Assembly: GCF_040546275.1 (NCBI RefSeq)
Contig: NZ_JBEPNO010000016.1
Coordinates: 1-64,000, forward strand
Source: Nakamurella sp040546275
GTDB lineage: Bacteria; Actinomycetota; Actinomycetes; Mycobacteriales; Nakamurellaceae
Length of the DNA stretch: 64,000 bases
Direction: 5' to 3'
Shown here: in pieces, positions 1 to 7,344 of the stretch
Layout: every line of letters starts with the position of its first letter
How positions within the stretch are numbered: position 1 is the stretch's first letter
Notes under the pieces: generated by a model
Told to the model about the DNA's origin: nothing
What the model saw: the letters and a program-made list of their open reading frames with translations, nothing else
Databases searched by the model: none
Made by a program: the position numbers and the translations under genes

Positions 1-42
1 GCAACGCATGCAGCTGACTGGTACTAATAGGCCGAGGACTTA
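1..42 (+). rRNA. 23S ribosomal RNA, 3' end (partial)
   Basis: The window opens in the last bases of a 23S rRNA: the stretch ending GGTACTAATAGGCCGAGGAC is the conserved 3' terminal motif. The rest of the gene lies upstream of the window. The exact mature end is uncertain by a few bases. It is followed about 100 bp later by 5S rRNA, the normal rrn order. Confidence 0.85.
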
Positions 43-144
43 CCACAAAAATGCTACGCGTCCACTGTGCGGTTCTGAAGACACGGAACCGCTGCGCCCT
101 GCCCACAGCCACGGGCAGGGGTGCGCACCGAACATCTTCACAGA

Positions 145-262
145 GTTACGGCGGTCATAGCGAGAGGGAAACGCCCGGTCCCATTCCGAACCCGGAAGCT
201 AAGCCTTTCAGCGCCGATGGTACTGCACCCGCCAGGGTGTGGGAGAGTAGGTCGCCGCCGGA
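145..262 (+). rRNA. rrf: 5S ribosomal RNA
   Basis: The sequence from GTTACGGCGG through the invariant CCGAACCCGGAAGCTAAG core to GTAGGTCGCCGCCGG is a canonical actinobacterial 5S rRNA. The ends pair (bases 149-154 with 255-260) to form helix I. Its length of about 118 nt fits. It lies downstream of 23S and is closed by a strong hairpin at 278, so this is the end of an rRNA operon. Confidence 0.94.
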
Positions 263-277
263 ACACCATTCCCACGA

Positions 278-321
278 GGGGAGGTTGTGTGCGAAATAGT
301 TCGCACCCAGCCTCCCCTTTT
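278..321 (+). terminator. Rho-independent terminator of the rRNA operon
   Basis: GGGGAGG (278-284) pairs with CCTCCCC (311-317), and the inner GTGCGAA (289-295) pairs with TTCGCAC (300-306) around a short ATAG loop. TTTT follows the stem directly. It sits 16 bp after the 5S gene, as expected for an rrn terminator. Confidence 0.8.
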
Positions 322-612
322 GGCGTCCCCAAAAAATTGGTTTCGGCCACCGCCAGCCTCCGCTGAGCCTCCGGCCAGCCTCAGCGGCTCCGCCCGCGGA
401 CATCACCGGGTTACCCGTGATCTCACAGCACGTCATCCGGAACGATGGCGCACACTAGAGGGGCTGGCACGCATGATCGTGGTCCGGATGAAGTACCCGT
501 GCCGCCACCACCGAACGAAGCATGGTGCGGCGAGGCAGCACTGAAGCGACGACAGCACTCAGCACCTCGGCAACACGAAGCTCTTCCAAATACACAGTGA
601 CGGAGTAGCACC
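322..612. other. Intergenic region without a recognised gene
   Basis: Between the rRNA terminator and the DRP-repeat/TPR gene I see no convincing coding sequence or RNA. A promoter for the gene at 613 must lie here or upstream, but no clear -35/-10 pair stands out. A purine-rich CGGAG about 10 bp before the ATG at 613 could serve as its ribosome binding site. Confidence 0.4.
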
Positions 613-3600
613 ATGACAAATCCCGATGACCGCGTCAGGCCGAGTCGTACGAACGGCTCGCGCGACGGCCGAACTGATGGTCATGGTGGTGCAGGTGGTG
701 ACAGTCCCCGCGAGAAGCGCCATGAGGGGACCGACAACCCCGCCGCTCGACCCGCACGAACCGATCGTCCTGCATATGGCCGCGCTGACGACCGTTCCGG
801 TGATCGGGCCCCTCGCAGAGAGGACCGCCCTCAGTCCGATCGATCAGCCGTCGCTCGGGACCGTCCTTTTGCGGACCGCAAGCCGGTGCGCGATGATCGG
901 GCGGCATCTGATCGCCCTCGCGCCTGGGCAGATCGTGGAACAAGCCGTCCCCGGACCGGCGCGACCGGTTCGACCACAGATGGTTCCGAACGAGGTAGCT
1001 TGGGTGCGCGGGACGAGAACCGGTCCGCACAGGAGCGTTCAGGATTTGACCGTCGTGATCGTCCTGATGCAGATCGGGCTGGGCGTCGTCGCCAGACCGC
1101 AGATGATCGCATTTTTGGGAGCCGCCCCTCACCGGACAACGATCGACCGGCTCGCGACAACGATCGGCGACCCTCTCGTGACGGCGATCGTCCCAGCTAC
1201 GGTTCCAGTCGGGCTCGTGACGGCGACCGTCCCGGTTACGGAGCGCGGCCCGCTCGCGAGGCGGATCGGCCCGCTCGCGATGGCGACCGTCCCAGCTACA
1301 GTGCGCGGCCCGCTCGCGATGCGGACCGTCCGACCTACAGCAACCGGCCGCCTCGCGAGGCGGATCGGCCGGCCCGCGATGGCGACCGTCCCAGCTACGG
1401 TGCGCGGCCCGCCCGTGACGGTGACCGCCCGAGTTACGGTGCGCGGCCCGCTCGCGATGCGGATCGGCCCGCTCGCGATGGCGACCGTCCCAGCTACGGT
1501 GCGCGGCCCGCCCGCGATGCGGACCGTCCGACCTACAGCAAGCGGCCGCCTCGCGAGGCGGATCGGCCGGCCCGCGATGGCGACCGTCCCAGCTACGGTG
1601 CGCGGCCCGCCCGCGATGCGGACCGTCCGACTTACAGCAACCGGCCGCCTCGCGAGGCGGATCGGCCGGCCCGCGATGGCGACCGTCCCAGCTACGGTGC
1701 CCGACCCGCCCGCGAGGGCGACCGCCCCGCAGCCTTCGGTGATCGCCGCCCTCAGCGAGACAGCGACCGCCCCAACTACGGGCGCCCGCCGCGTGAGGGA
1801 GATCGGCCGTCGTACGGCCGGCCCGCTGGTGATCGCCGCCCTCAGCGAGACAGCGACCGCCCCAACTACGGGCGCCCGCCGCGTGAGGGAGATCGGCCGT
1901 CGTACGGCCGGCCCGCTTCCGAGCGGACCGGGGGTGAGCGGACCGGGGGTGATCGCGCGGACCGCACTGAGGGACGCAGCAGTCGTCCGGCATACAACCG
2001 CGATCCGCAGCCGCGGGATCGAAACGAGCACCGATCCGGGGAGAGCACCCGCCCCGTGCGCCCGGTGACCGACTTCGGTAGTGACCAGAGCAAGAGTTTC
2101 GCCGCCGATGCACGCTCGTGGGCCGCACGCCCCGAGCCGGACCGATCCGAGCGTTCCGATCGTCGGGCTTCTAGTCGGGATGATTCGTCCCCGGCTCCGC
2201 GTCGTGAAGGTGGCCCTTCCGGCCCACCTCGTGACGATCGGCAGTCGGCCAGAGACGTGGCCGCGGCTCGTCCGTGGCAGGACCGTTCAACTCCTGATCG
2301 CTCGACTCCTGATCGCTCGACTTCGGATCGGCTGCGTTCGGATCGGCCAAGTTCGGATCGGCCAAATTCAGATCGGCCGCGAGGTGACCGGCCCTACTCC
2401 GACCGCGCGAATGTGGACCGGTCGAACGCGCTTAGCGCGAGTCGTCCTCGTCCGGAGGCCGACCGACCGTCTTGGCGGGACAGGCCCGCGACTGATCGTC
2501 GGCCCTCGACCGGTTTCGACCGGGCCACGCGGCCGGCGTCCGGTTTCGACCGCGGTTCTCGTCCGGAATCCGACGCTCCTCGATTCGAGCGGCGCGAGCC
2601 GGACCGCGGATCGCGTGTTCGCGAGGAGGAAATCGGTGAACGCTGGCCGGACATCCCGGAGTGGGCCGATGCCCGTGAGCTGGACCCCGAAGTGCGCCGA
2701 GATCTCCGTGGACTGAGCAAGGAAGGCGCCGAGTTCGTCGGCGCGCACCTATTCATGGCCGGCATGCTCGCCGAGGAGGACCCGGCCTCGGCATGGCGTC
2801 ACGCACGAGCGGCCAGGTCCAAGGGCGGACGGATCGCCGTCGTCCGGGAGACGGTTGGCCTGGTTGCCTACCGTGCCGGCGAATGGGCCGAGGCGATCGC
2901 CGAGCTGCGCGCCGCTCGTCGGATGAGCGGTGGCCCCGGGCAGTTGCCCGTGATGGCGGACTGCGAGCGCGCTCTCGGTCACCCGGAGAAGGCGATCGAG
3001 ATGTCGAGGTCCGCCGAAGCTGCCGAGCTCGATCCCAGTTCTGCCGCTGAGTTGCGGATCGTCGTCGCCGGCGCGCGCGCCGATCTGGGCCAGCTCGATG
3101 CCGCGTTGGCCCACCTGGAAGCGGCAGTGCGGTCGGAAGTCGTCGAGCCGTACAGCGCGCGGCTGTTCTATGCCTACGCCGACCTGCTCCTGCAGGCCGA
3201 CCGTAGAGCGGAGGCCGTCGACTTCTTCATGAAGGCTGCGGAGGCGGACGCCGACGAGGAGACCGATGCCGGCGACCGTCTGACGGAACTGGCCGGCGGA
3301 GAAGTCGGCGCGACCGATGCCGAGATCGTCGAGCTGGACGGCGAGTTCACCGATGGAGACGACGTCGCCGGCAGGTACTCCGACGAGACGGATCCGCTCA
3401 CCGAGGAAGTCACGGACACCCTGGAAGTCACGCTCGAAGACGAACGGGACGACGTGGACGAGGGGTCCGCGGGTGGTGTCGACCAGGGGTCCGACTACTC
3501 GCTCAACGACATGGATCTCGACGACGATCAGGCGCATGCAATCGTGAACGCCCCGGCCGAGGTCGACGCCCCGGCCGACGTCGACGCCCCGGCCGAGGTC

Positions 3601-3789
3601 GAGGTCGGGACCGAAGAGAGCTCGGCCGACGAGAGCTCGGCCGACGAGAGCTCGGCCGACGAGAGCTCGGCCGAGGAATCAGGGGCGACCCAGCTGGATG
3701 ACGTCCTCAGCGAGCCGACACCGGCCCGTCCGGCGACACCGCCGTCATCGATGAGCTCGCTGTTCAGTCACAACGAGGGGGGCCTGTGA
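613..3789 (+). CDS. TPR-repeat protein with a giant Asp-Arg-Pro repeat N-terminal region
   Basis: This 1058-residue protein has three parts. Residues 1 to about 670 are low-complexity, rich in Asp, Arg and Pro, with many GDRPSYG / DADRPTYS-type units and no hydrophobic core. Residues about 672-900 form a helical tetratricopeptide region, the part that matches the family (M. tuberculosis Rv1691 type, about 250 residues). Residues about 900-1058 are acidic and contain DAPAEV and ESSAD repeats. All frames of the repeat DNA are open, but only this frame runs on into the TPR region. The stop overlaps the start of the next gene (GTGA), suggesting translational coupling with the phosphatase. There is no signal peptide, so it is probably cytoplasmic. 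The function is unknown; the mixed-charge tail suggests RNA or protein binding, which is inference. Confidence 0.8.
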   Translation: MTNPDDRVRPSRTNGSRDGRTDGHGGAGGDSPREKRHEGTDNPAARPARTDRPAYGRADDRSGDRAPRREDRPQSDRSAVARDRPFADRKPVRDDRAASDRPRAWADRGTSRPRTGATGSTTDGSERGSLGARDENRSAQERSGFDRRDRPDADRAGRRRQTADDRIFGSRPSPDNDRPARDNDRRPSRDGDRPSYGSSRARDGDRPGYGARPAREADRPARDGDRPSYSARPARDADRPTYSNRPPREADRPARDGDRPSYGARPARDGDRPSYGARPARDADRPARDGDRPSYGARPARDADRPTYSKRPPREADRPARDGDRPSYGARPARDADRPTYSNRPPREADRPARDGDRPSYGARPAREGDRPAAFGDRRPQRDSDRPNYGRPPREGDRPSYGRPAGDRRPQRDSDRPNYGRPPREGDRPSYGRPASERTGGERTGGDRADRTEGRSSRPAYNRDPQPRDRNEHRSGESTRPVRPVTDFGSDQSKSFAADARSWAARPEPDRSERSDRRASSRDDSSPAPRREGGPSGPPRDDRQSARDVAAARPWQDRSTPDRSTPDRSTSDRLRSDRPSSDRPNSDRPRGDRPYSDRANVDRSNALSASRPRPEADRPSWRDRPATDRRPSTGFDRATRPASGFDRGSRPESDAPRFERREPDRGSRVREEEIGERWPDIPEWADARELDPEVRRDLRGLSKEGAEFVGAHLFMAGMLAEEDPASAWRHARAARSKGGRIAVVRETVGLVAYRAGEWAEAIAELRAARRMSGGPGQLPVMADCERALGHPEKAIEMSRSAEAAELDPSSAAELRIVVAGARADLGQLDAALAHLEAAVRSEVVEPYSARLFYAYADLLLQADRRAEAVDFFMKAAEADADEETDAGDRLTELAGGEVGATDAEIVELDGEFTDGDDVAGRYSDETDPLTEEVTDTLEVTLEDERDDVDEGSAGGVDQGSDYSLNDMDLDDDQAHAIVNAPAEVDAPADVDAPAEVEVGTEESSADESSADESSADESSAEESGATQLDDVLSEPTPARPATPPSSMSSLFSHNEGGL
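1321..1716 (+). repeat. 99-bp tandem repeat inside the DRP-repeat gene
   Basis: Four units of 99 bp (33 codons) start at 1321, 1420, 1519 and 1618. The units at 1519 and 1618 differ at only a handful of bases, while the one at 1420 is diverged. Because the period is a multiple of three, copy-number change keeps the reading frame. Each unit is built from smaller ARDGDRPSYG-like modules. Confidence 0.85.
1738..1917 (+). repeat. Perfect 90-bp tandem duplication inside the DRP-repeat gene
   Basis: Bases 1738-1827 and 1828-1917 are identical, encoding a 30-residue block (starting GDRRPQRDSDRPNYG) twice. Perfect identity implies a recent duplication or ongoing homogenisation. Confidence 0.9.
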
Positions 3790-4838
3790 CGGTGCTGGTG
3801 GAGGAGTCGGACGCGCTCCTGCTGGATCTGGACGGCACGGTGTACCTCGGTGGCCAGGTCATCCCGCACGTGGTTCCGACCCTGATCGAGGCCGCGCGGC
3901 GCGGGGCCAGGCCGATGTTCGTCACGAACAACGCTTCGCGCCCACCGGCCGAGGTCGCCGCTGCGCTCAACGAGATGGGCGTAGCTGCAAATGAAGTCGA
4001 CGTGCTGACCTCTCCGGAGGCGGCTGCCACCATGCTTGCGCAGACCCACCCGGCCGGATCGCCGGTGCTCATCGTGGGTGCCAAGGCGCTCTCCGATGCG
4101 GTGGCGAACGTCGGGCTCGTACCCGTCCGACTGGTCACCGACAATCCGGTCGCGGTGGTGCAGGGACATTCACCCGACACCGGTTGGCGCGATCTCGCCG
4201 AGGCGTGCATCGCAATCCGATCCGGCGTCGACTGGGTGGCCAGCAACACCGACACCACGCTGCCGACCGACCGGGGACTGCTGCCCGGCAACGGTGCGAT
4301 GGTTCACGCGCTGATGGCCGCGACCGATAGGACGCCGAGGGTTGCTGGCAAGCCGAACCGGCCGCTCTTGGACGAGGCCGTCCGCCGGGCGGCGGCGACG
4401 AGTCCGTTGGTGGTTGGCGACCGTCTCGACACGGACATCGAAGCCGCCGTGTTGGCCGACATGCCGAGTCTGTTCGTGCTCACCGGGGTTTCGACCCCGG
4501 CCGACCTGTTGGCGGCGCCGCCTGCGCGCCGGCCGACGTACGTCGCGTTCGACCTTCGCGGGCTGGTGGACAGCACCAGGGTGGCGAAGATTCCGGCGTC
4601 CGATGTAGGGGCCGACCGGTCGGCGGCGGCCAGTGCGTGGACCGTGGAAGCCTCGGACTCCGTCCTTCTGCTGCATGCGGTCGATGCGGCCGCAACGAAG
4701 CGGGACGACGGCGTCGATCTGGCTGCCCTTGCCCTGCTCGCTGCGCTGGCCTGGTCCACCGGCACAACCGACGTACGAGGTTCTGACGCCACGGCCGCCG
4801 CAGTTCTGGAACGATTCGGCTTCCCGACGGCAGCGTGA
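3786..4838 (+). CDS. HAD superfamily IIA phosphatase (glycerol-3-phosphate phosphatase-like)
   Basis: This is a cytoplasmic HAD hydrolase of 350 residues. Motif I DLDGT places the nucleophile Asp at 14 and the acid/base Asp at 16. Motif II is the VTNNAS stretch near 45, the conserved Lys is in GKPNRP near 188, and the metal-binding motif is GDRLDTD near 211, with a class IIA cap between. The order TPR gene, this gene, small protein, tlyA matches M. tuberculosis Rv1691-Rv1694, where Rv1692 is a glycerol-3-phosphate phosphatase involved in recycling lipid head groups. Length (350 versus 353) also fits, including a C-terminal extension of about 85 residues beyond the core. The GTG start overlaps the upstream stop. 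Substrate is inferred from synteny. Confidence 0.88.
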   Translation: MTVLVEESDALLLDLDGTVYLGGQVIPHVVPTLIEAARRGARPMFVTNNASRPPAEVAAALNEMGVAANEVDVLTSPEAAATMLAQTHPAGSPVLIVGAKALSDAVANVGLVPVRLVTDNPVAVVQGHSPDTGWRDLAEACIAIRSGVDWVASNTDTTLPTDRGLLPGNGAMVHALMAATDRTPRVAGKPNRPLLDEAVRRAAATSPLVVGDRLDTDIEAAVLADMPSLFVLTGVSTPADLLAAPPARRPTYVAFDLRGLVDSTRVAKIPASDVGADRSAAASAWTVEASDSVLLLHAVDAAATKRDDGVDLAALALLAALAWSTGTTDVRGSDATAAAVLERFGFPTAA

Positions 4839-4963
4839 TTCGACCCGGCCGGGCGCTGGTCTAGCGTGGTGTGAGGGCCGGTGATCGAACGCGCTGCACC
4901 CTACCGCCTGCCGGGATTGCCTTTCCGCAGGTTGCAACTGTGAACGAGAGCATGAGGAGAGCG

Positions 4964-5377
4964 ATGGATCCGCGGAACGCCCCGCCCAGCGGATCGGGAC
5001 TCCCGTCGCCGTCAGCCAACCCGTCGCCGATGCCGGTCCGTGCTCCCACCGCAGCCGTGACTGCTGAGGTCGCGGCACCGACCCCGGCCGAGATCGACGC
5101 CGAGTTGGCACGACTGGTGGATCTGCCACTCGCCGGGCACGTCGAGGTCTTCGCCGCGATCCATCATCGGCTGACGACCTCGCTCGCCGTGACCGGACAG
5201 GCCGGCCACAGCGACAACTCCCAGCCGGGCCATCAGCAGCAGCGTCCCGGCCAACCTCGGCCGGGCGACCAGCTTCCCGGCCAACCGCGGCCTGGGGACC
5301 AGCTTCCCGGCCAACAGCATCGTCCAGGTGAGCTGCGGCCAGACCAGAATCGTCCGTTCCAGGACCGGAGCCGCTGA
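4964..5377 (+). CDS. Small conserved protein upstream of tlyA (Rv1693-like position)
   Basis: This predicted protein has 137 residues. I chose the ATG at 4964 because GAGGAG lies just upstream; the frame is open further back to 4871. The conserved part is a short helical segment around residues 43-75 (AEIDAELARLVDLPL, then HVEVFAAIHHRL), which resembles the small actinobacterial proteins that sit between the HAD phosphatase and TlyA. The tail is a Gln/Pro/Gly tandem repeat (QPRPGDQLPG, 30-bp DNA units from about 5247). It ends one base before tlyA, so the two are co-transcribed. The function is unknown. Confidence 0.65.
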   Translation: MDPRNAPPSGSGLPSPSANPSPMPVRAPTAAVTAEVAAPTPAEIDAELARLVDLPLAGHVEVFAAIHHRLTTSLAVTGQAGHSDNSQPGHQQQRPGQPRPGDQLPGQPRPGDQLPGQQHRPGELRPDQNRPFQDRSR

Positions 5378-5378
5378 C

Positions 5379-6185
5379 GTGCGTCGCTCGCGTCTGGATG
5401 CCGAACTGGTACGACGGGGGCTGGCCAGATCCAGGGAGCAGGCGGCCGAGCTGATCAGATCGGGGCGGGTGCTCGTGTCCGGTCAGGCCGCCACCAAGGC
5501 GGCGACCGCCGTCGATCCGGCAGCGCCGCTGCACGTCACACCCGACGTGGCCGACGAGAACTGGGCCTCCCGCGGTGCACACAAGCTCATCGGTGCGCTG
5601 GACGCGTTCCCGGAGGTCGTCGTGGAAGGGCGCCGTTGCCTGGACGCCGGCGCCTCGACCGGTGGATTCACCGACGTGCTGCTGCGCCGGGGCGCCGCGC
5701 AGGTGGTGGCCGTCGACGTCGGGTACGGCCAGCTGATCTGGCGGCTGCAGAACGACGAGCGGGTCGACATCTTCGACCGGACGAACGTCAGGACATTGAC
5801 CCCCGAGCTCATCGGTGGCCCGGCCGGGTTGATCGTCACCGACCTGTCGTTCATCTCGCTGTCCCTGGTGCTGCCGGCACTGACGGCCTGCGCCGGGGTC
5901 GGCGCCGACTTGGTCCCGATGGTGAAACCGCAGTTCGAGGTCGGCAAGGAACGGCTCGGGGCCGGCGGAGTGGTGCGGGATCCGGCACACCGCGCAGCTG
6001 CGGTAGCCGAGGTGGCCGCGGCCGCCGGACGACTGGGCTGGGGAGTGGCCGGCGTGGTCGCCTCGCCACTGCCGGGTCCCAGCGGCAACGTGGAATTCTT
6101 CGCCCACCTTCGCGCGAACGCACCGGTCGACGAGGACCGCACCGCTGCACTGATCCGAATCGCCATCGAGGAAGGCCCGTCATGA
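5379..6185 (+). CDS. tlyA: 16S/23S rRNA (cytidine-2'-O)-methyltransferase TlyA
   Basis: TlyA adds 2'-O-methyl groups to cytidines in 16S and 23S rRNA (C1409 and C1920 in mycobacteria), which makes ribosomes sensitive to capreomycin. Residues 1-60 form an S4 RNA-binding domain (RLDAELVRRGLARSREQA). The rest is an FtsJ-like Rossmann fold with the SAM motif CLDAGASTGGFTDVLL, then TDLSFISL and the MVKPQFEVGKE segment carrying catalytic Lys and Glu. The GTG at 5379 gives 268 residues, the length of M. tuberculosis TlyA, with GGAG 8 bp upstream. The stop overlaps nadK by 4 bp. Confidence 0.95.
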   Translation: MRRSRLDAELVRRGLARSREQAAELIRSGRVLVSGQAATKAATAVDPAAPLHVTPDVADENWASRGAHKLIGALDAFPEVVVEGRRCLDAGASTGGFTDVLLRRGAAQVVAVDVGYGQLIWRLQNDERVDIFDRTNVRTLTPELIGGPAGLIVTDLSFISLSLVLPALTACAGVGADLVPMVKPQFEVGKERLGAGGVVRDPAHRAAAVAEVAAAAGRLGWGVAGVVASPLPGPSGNVEFFAHLRANAPVDEDRTAALIRIAIEEGPS

Positions 6186-7075
6186 CCGACCGCCGTGTTC
6201 TGCTCGTCGCGCACACCGGGCGTGCCGACATGTATGTCACCGCAACGCATGTGCAGAAGGTGCTGGAGGCTGCGTCGATCGAACTGCTGGCGTTGCCCGG
6301 CGAGGGAAGAGAACTCGACCTCACCATGCTCGACGAGAGCGTGGCGAACGGCGGCACGCAGGAGTCGCCGGTGGAACTGGTCCTTGCGCTCGGTGGTGAC
6401 GGCACCCTGCTGCGAGCGGCCGAGGTCGCGCGTCCGCTGCGCACTCCGGTGATCGCGATCAACCTCGGCCGGGTCGGGTTTCTCGCCGAGGCCGAGGCGG
6501 ACCATCTGGACGACGTGCTGACCCTCATCATCGACCGGAACTACACGCTCTCCCGGCGGATGACGGTCGACGTGGTGATCGAGCACGAGGGACAGGTCAT
6601 CGACACCTGCTGGGCGCTCAACGAGATCAGTGTCGAGAAGACAACCAGGGAACGCATTCTCGACGTCGTCATCGAGGTGGACGGGAAAGGCGTGTCGGCG
6701 TTCGGCTGCGACGGCGTGCTGTGCGCCACCCCGACCGGGTCCACCGCCTACGCGTTCTCGGCCGGCGGTCCGATCATGTGGCCGGACGTCGAGGCGCTGC
6801 TGGTGGTGCCCTCGAATGCCCATGCCCTCTTCGCGCGGCCGATGGTGGTGTCGCCGCAGTCGACCGTCTCGATGCACATCGACCCGTCCGGTCACGACGC
6901 GATCGTCACGTGTGACGGCCGGCGTACCCACGAGGTGCCTCGCGGTAGCAAGGTGCACGTGCGACGCGGAGTCCACCCGGTCACGATGATCAAGCTGGGG
7001 GACCAGTCCTTCACCGACCGCCTGGTCGCCAAGTTCTCCCTGCCCGTGCACGGCTGGCGCGGCCGCAGTCACTGA
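6182..7075 (+). CDS. nadK: NAD kinase
   Basis: NadK phosphorylates NAD to NADP using ATP or polyphosphate in the cytoplasm. The protein has 297 residues; the signature GGDGTLLRAAE lies at 71-81 with catalytic Asp73, followed by the LNEISVE motif near 168 and the ATPTGSTAYAFSAGGPI loop near 182-198. The ATG overlaps the tlyA stop (ATGA), so the genes are translationally coupled. The same tlyA-nadK-recN order is found in M. tuberculosis (Rv1694-Rv1696). Confidence 0.95.
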   Translation: MTDRRVLLVAHTGRADMYVTATHVQKVLEAASIELLALPGEGRELDLTMLDESVANGGTQESPVELVLALGGDGTLLRAAEVARPLRTPVIAINLGRVGFLAEAEADHLDDVLTLIIDRNYTLSRRMTVDVVIEHEGQVIDTCWALNEISVEKTTRERILDVVIEVDGKGVSAFGCDGVLCATPTGSTAYAFSAGGPIMWPDVEALLVVPSNAHALFARPMVVSPQSTVSMHIDPSGHDAIVTCDGRRTHEVPRGSKVHVRRGVHPVTMIKLGDQSFTDRLVAKFSLPVHGWRGRSH

Positions 7076-7130
7076 CCGGCGAAAGGGCGGGAACGACGGC
7101 GCCCTCGCGATACGGCGCCGACGGGCTCGG

Positions 7131-7180
7131 GCTAGCGCAGAAGGGTGTGGGCTAGCGCAGACGGGCGTGGGCTAGCGCGC
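7131..7180 (+). repeat. 20-bp direct repeats between nadK and recN
   Basis: GCTAGCGCAG begins three units at 7131, 7151 and 7171. The first two full units differ at only two positions (GAAGGGTGTGG versus GACGGGCGTGG after GCTAGCGCA). The array runs directly into the inverted-repeat element at 7177. The region has no coding sequence. Confidence 0.75.
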
Positions 7181-7256
7181 ATACAGGACTGCCCGAAATC
7201 AGGTGAAATCCGCGATTTTGGGCAGAAACGTATGCGCCGGGCCTTTCTGTATGCGC
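7177..7256. repeat. Intergenic inverted-repeat element before recN
   Basis: The left arm 7177-7200 (GCGCATACAG, then GACTGCCCGAAATC) pairs with the right arm 7214-7237, 19 of 24 positions matching, around a 13-nt loop. A third copy of the arm end (CTGTATGCGC) follows at 7247-7256. No T-tract follows, so it is not a clear intrinsic terminator for nadK. It may be a short palindromic repeat family member or an RNA structure. Confidence 0.65.
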
Positions 7257-7332
7257 AGGGGGCGGGCAGGGGCGGGGGGAACACGCGTTCGACACGGGGG
7301 AGTGGTGGGGGCCGTTGGTCGGTGCGGTCCGA

Positions 7333-7338
7333 TAGCGT
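7333..7338 (+). promoter_or_regulatory. Putative -10 box of a leaderless recN transcript
   Basis: TAGCGT is followed by exactly six bases and then the GTG start of recN at 7345, so transcription would start at or next to the first codon. There is no Shine-Dalgarno sequence in between. The same arrangement precedes several other genes in this window. Confidence 0.5.
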
Positions 7339-7344
7339 GAAGTC

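Noticed and set aside
1321..1917. Possible CRISPR or mobile repeat in the first gene
   Set aside because: The repeats are contiguous and in frame, and they encode a low-complexity protein segment.
635..2128. Long open frames on both strands overlapping the DRP-repeat gene
   Set aside because: The repeat DNA lacks stops in several frames because its period is a multiple of three. Only the frame from 613 continues into the conserved TPR domain.
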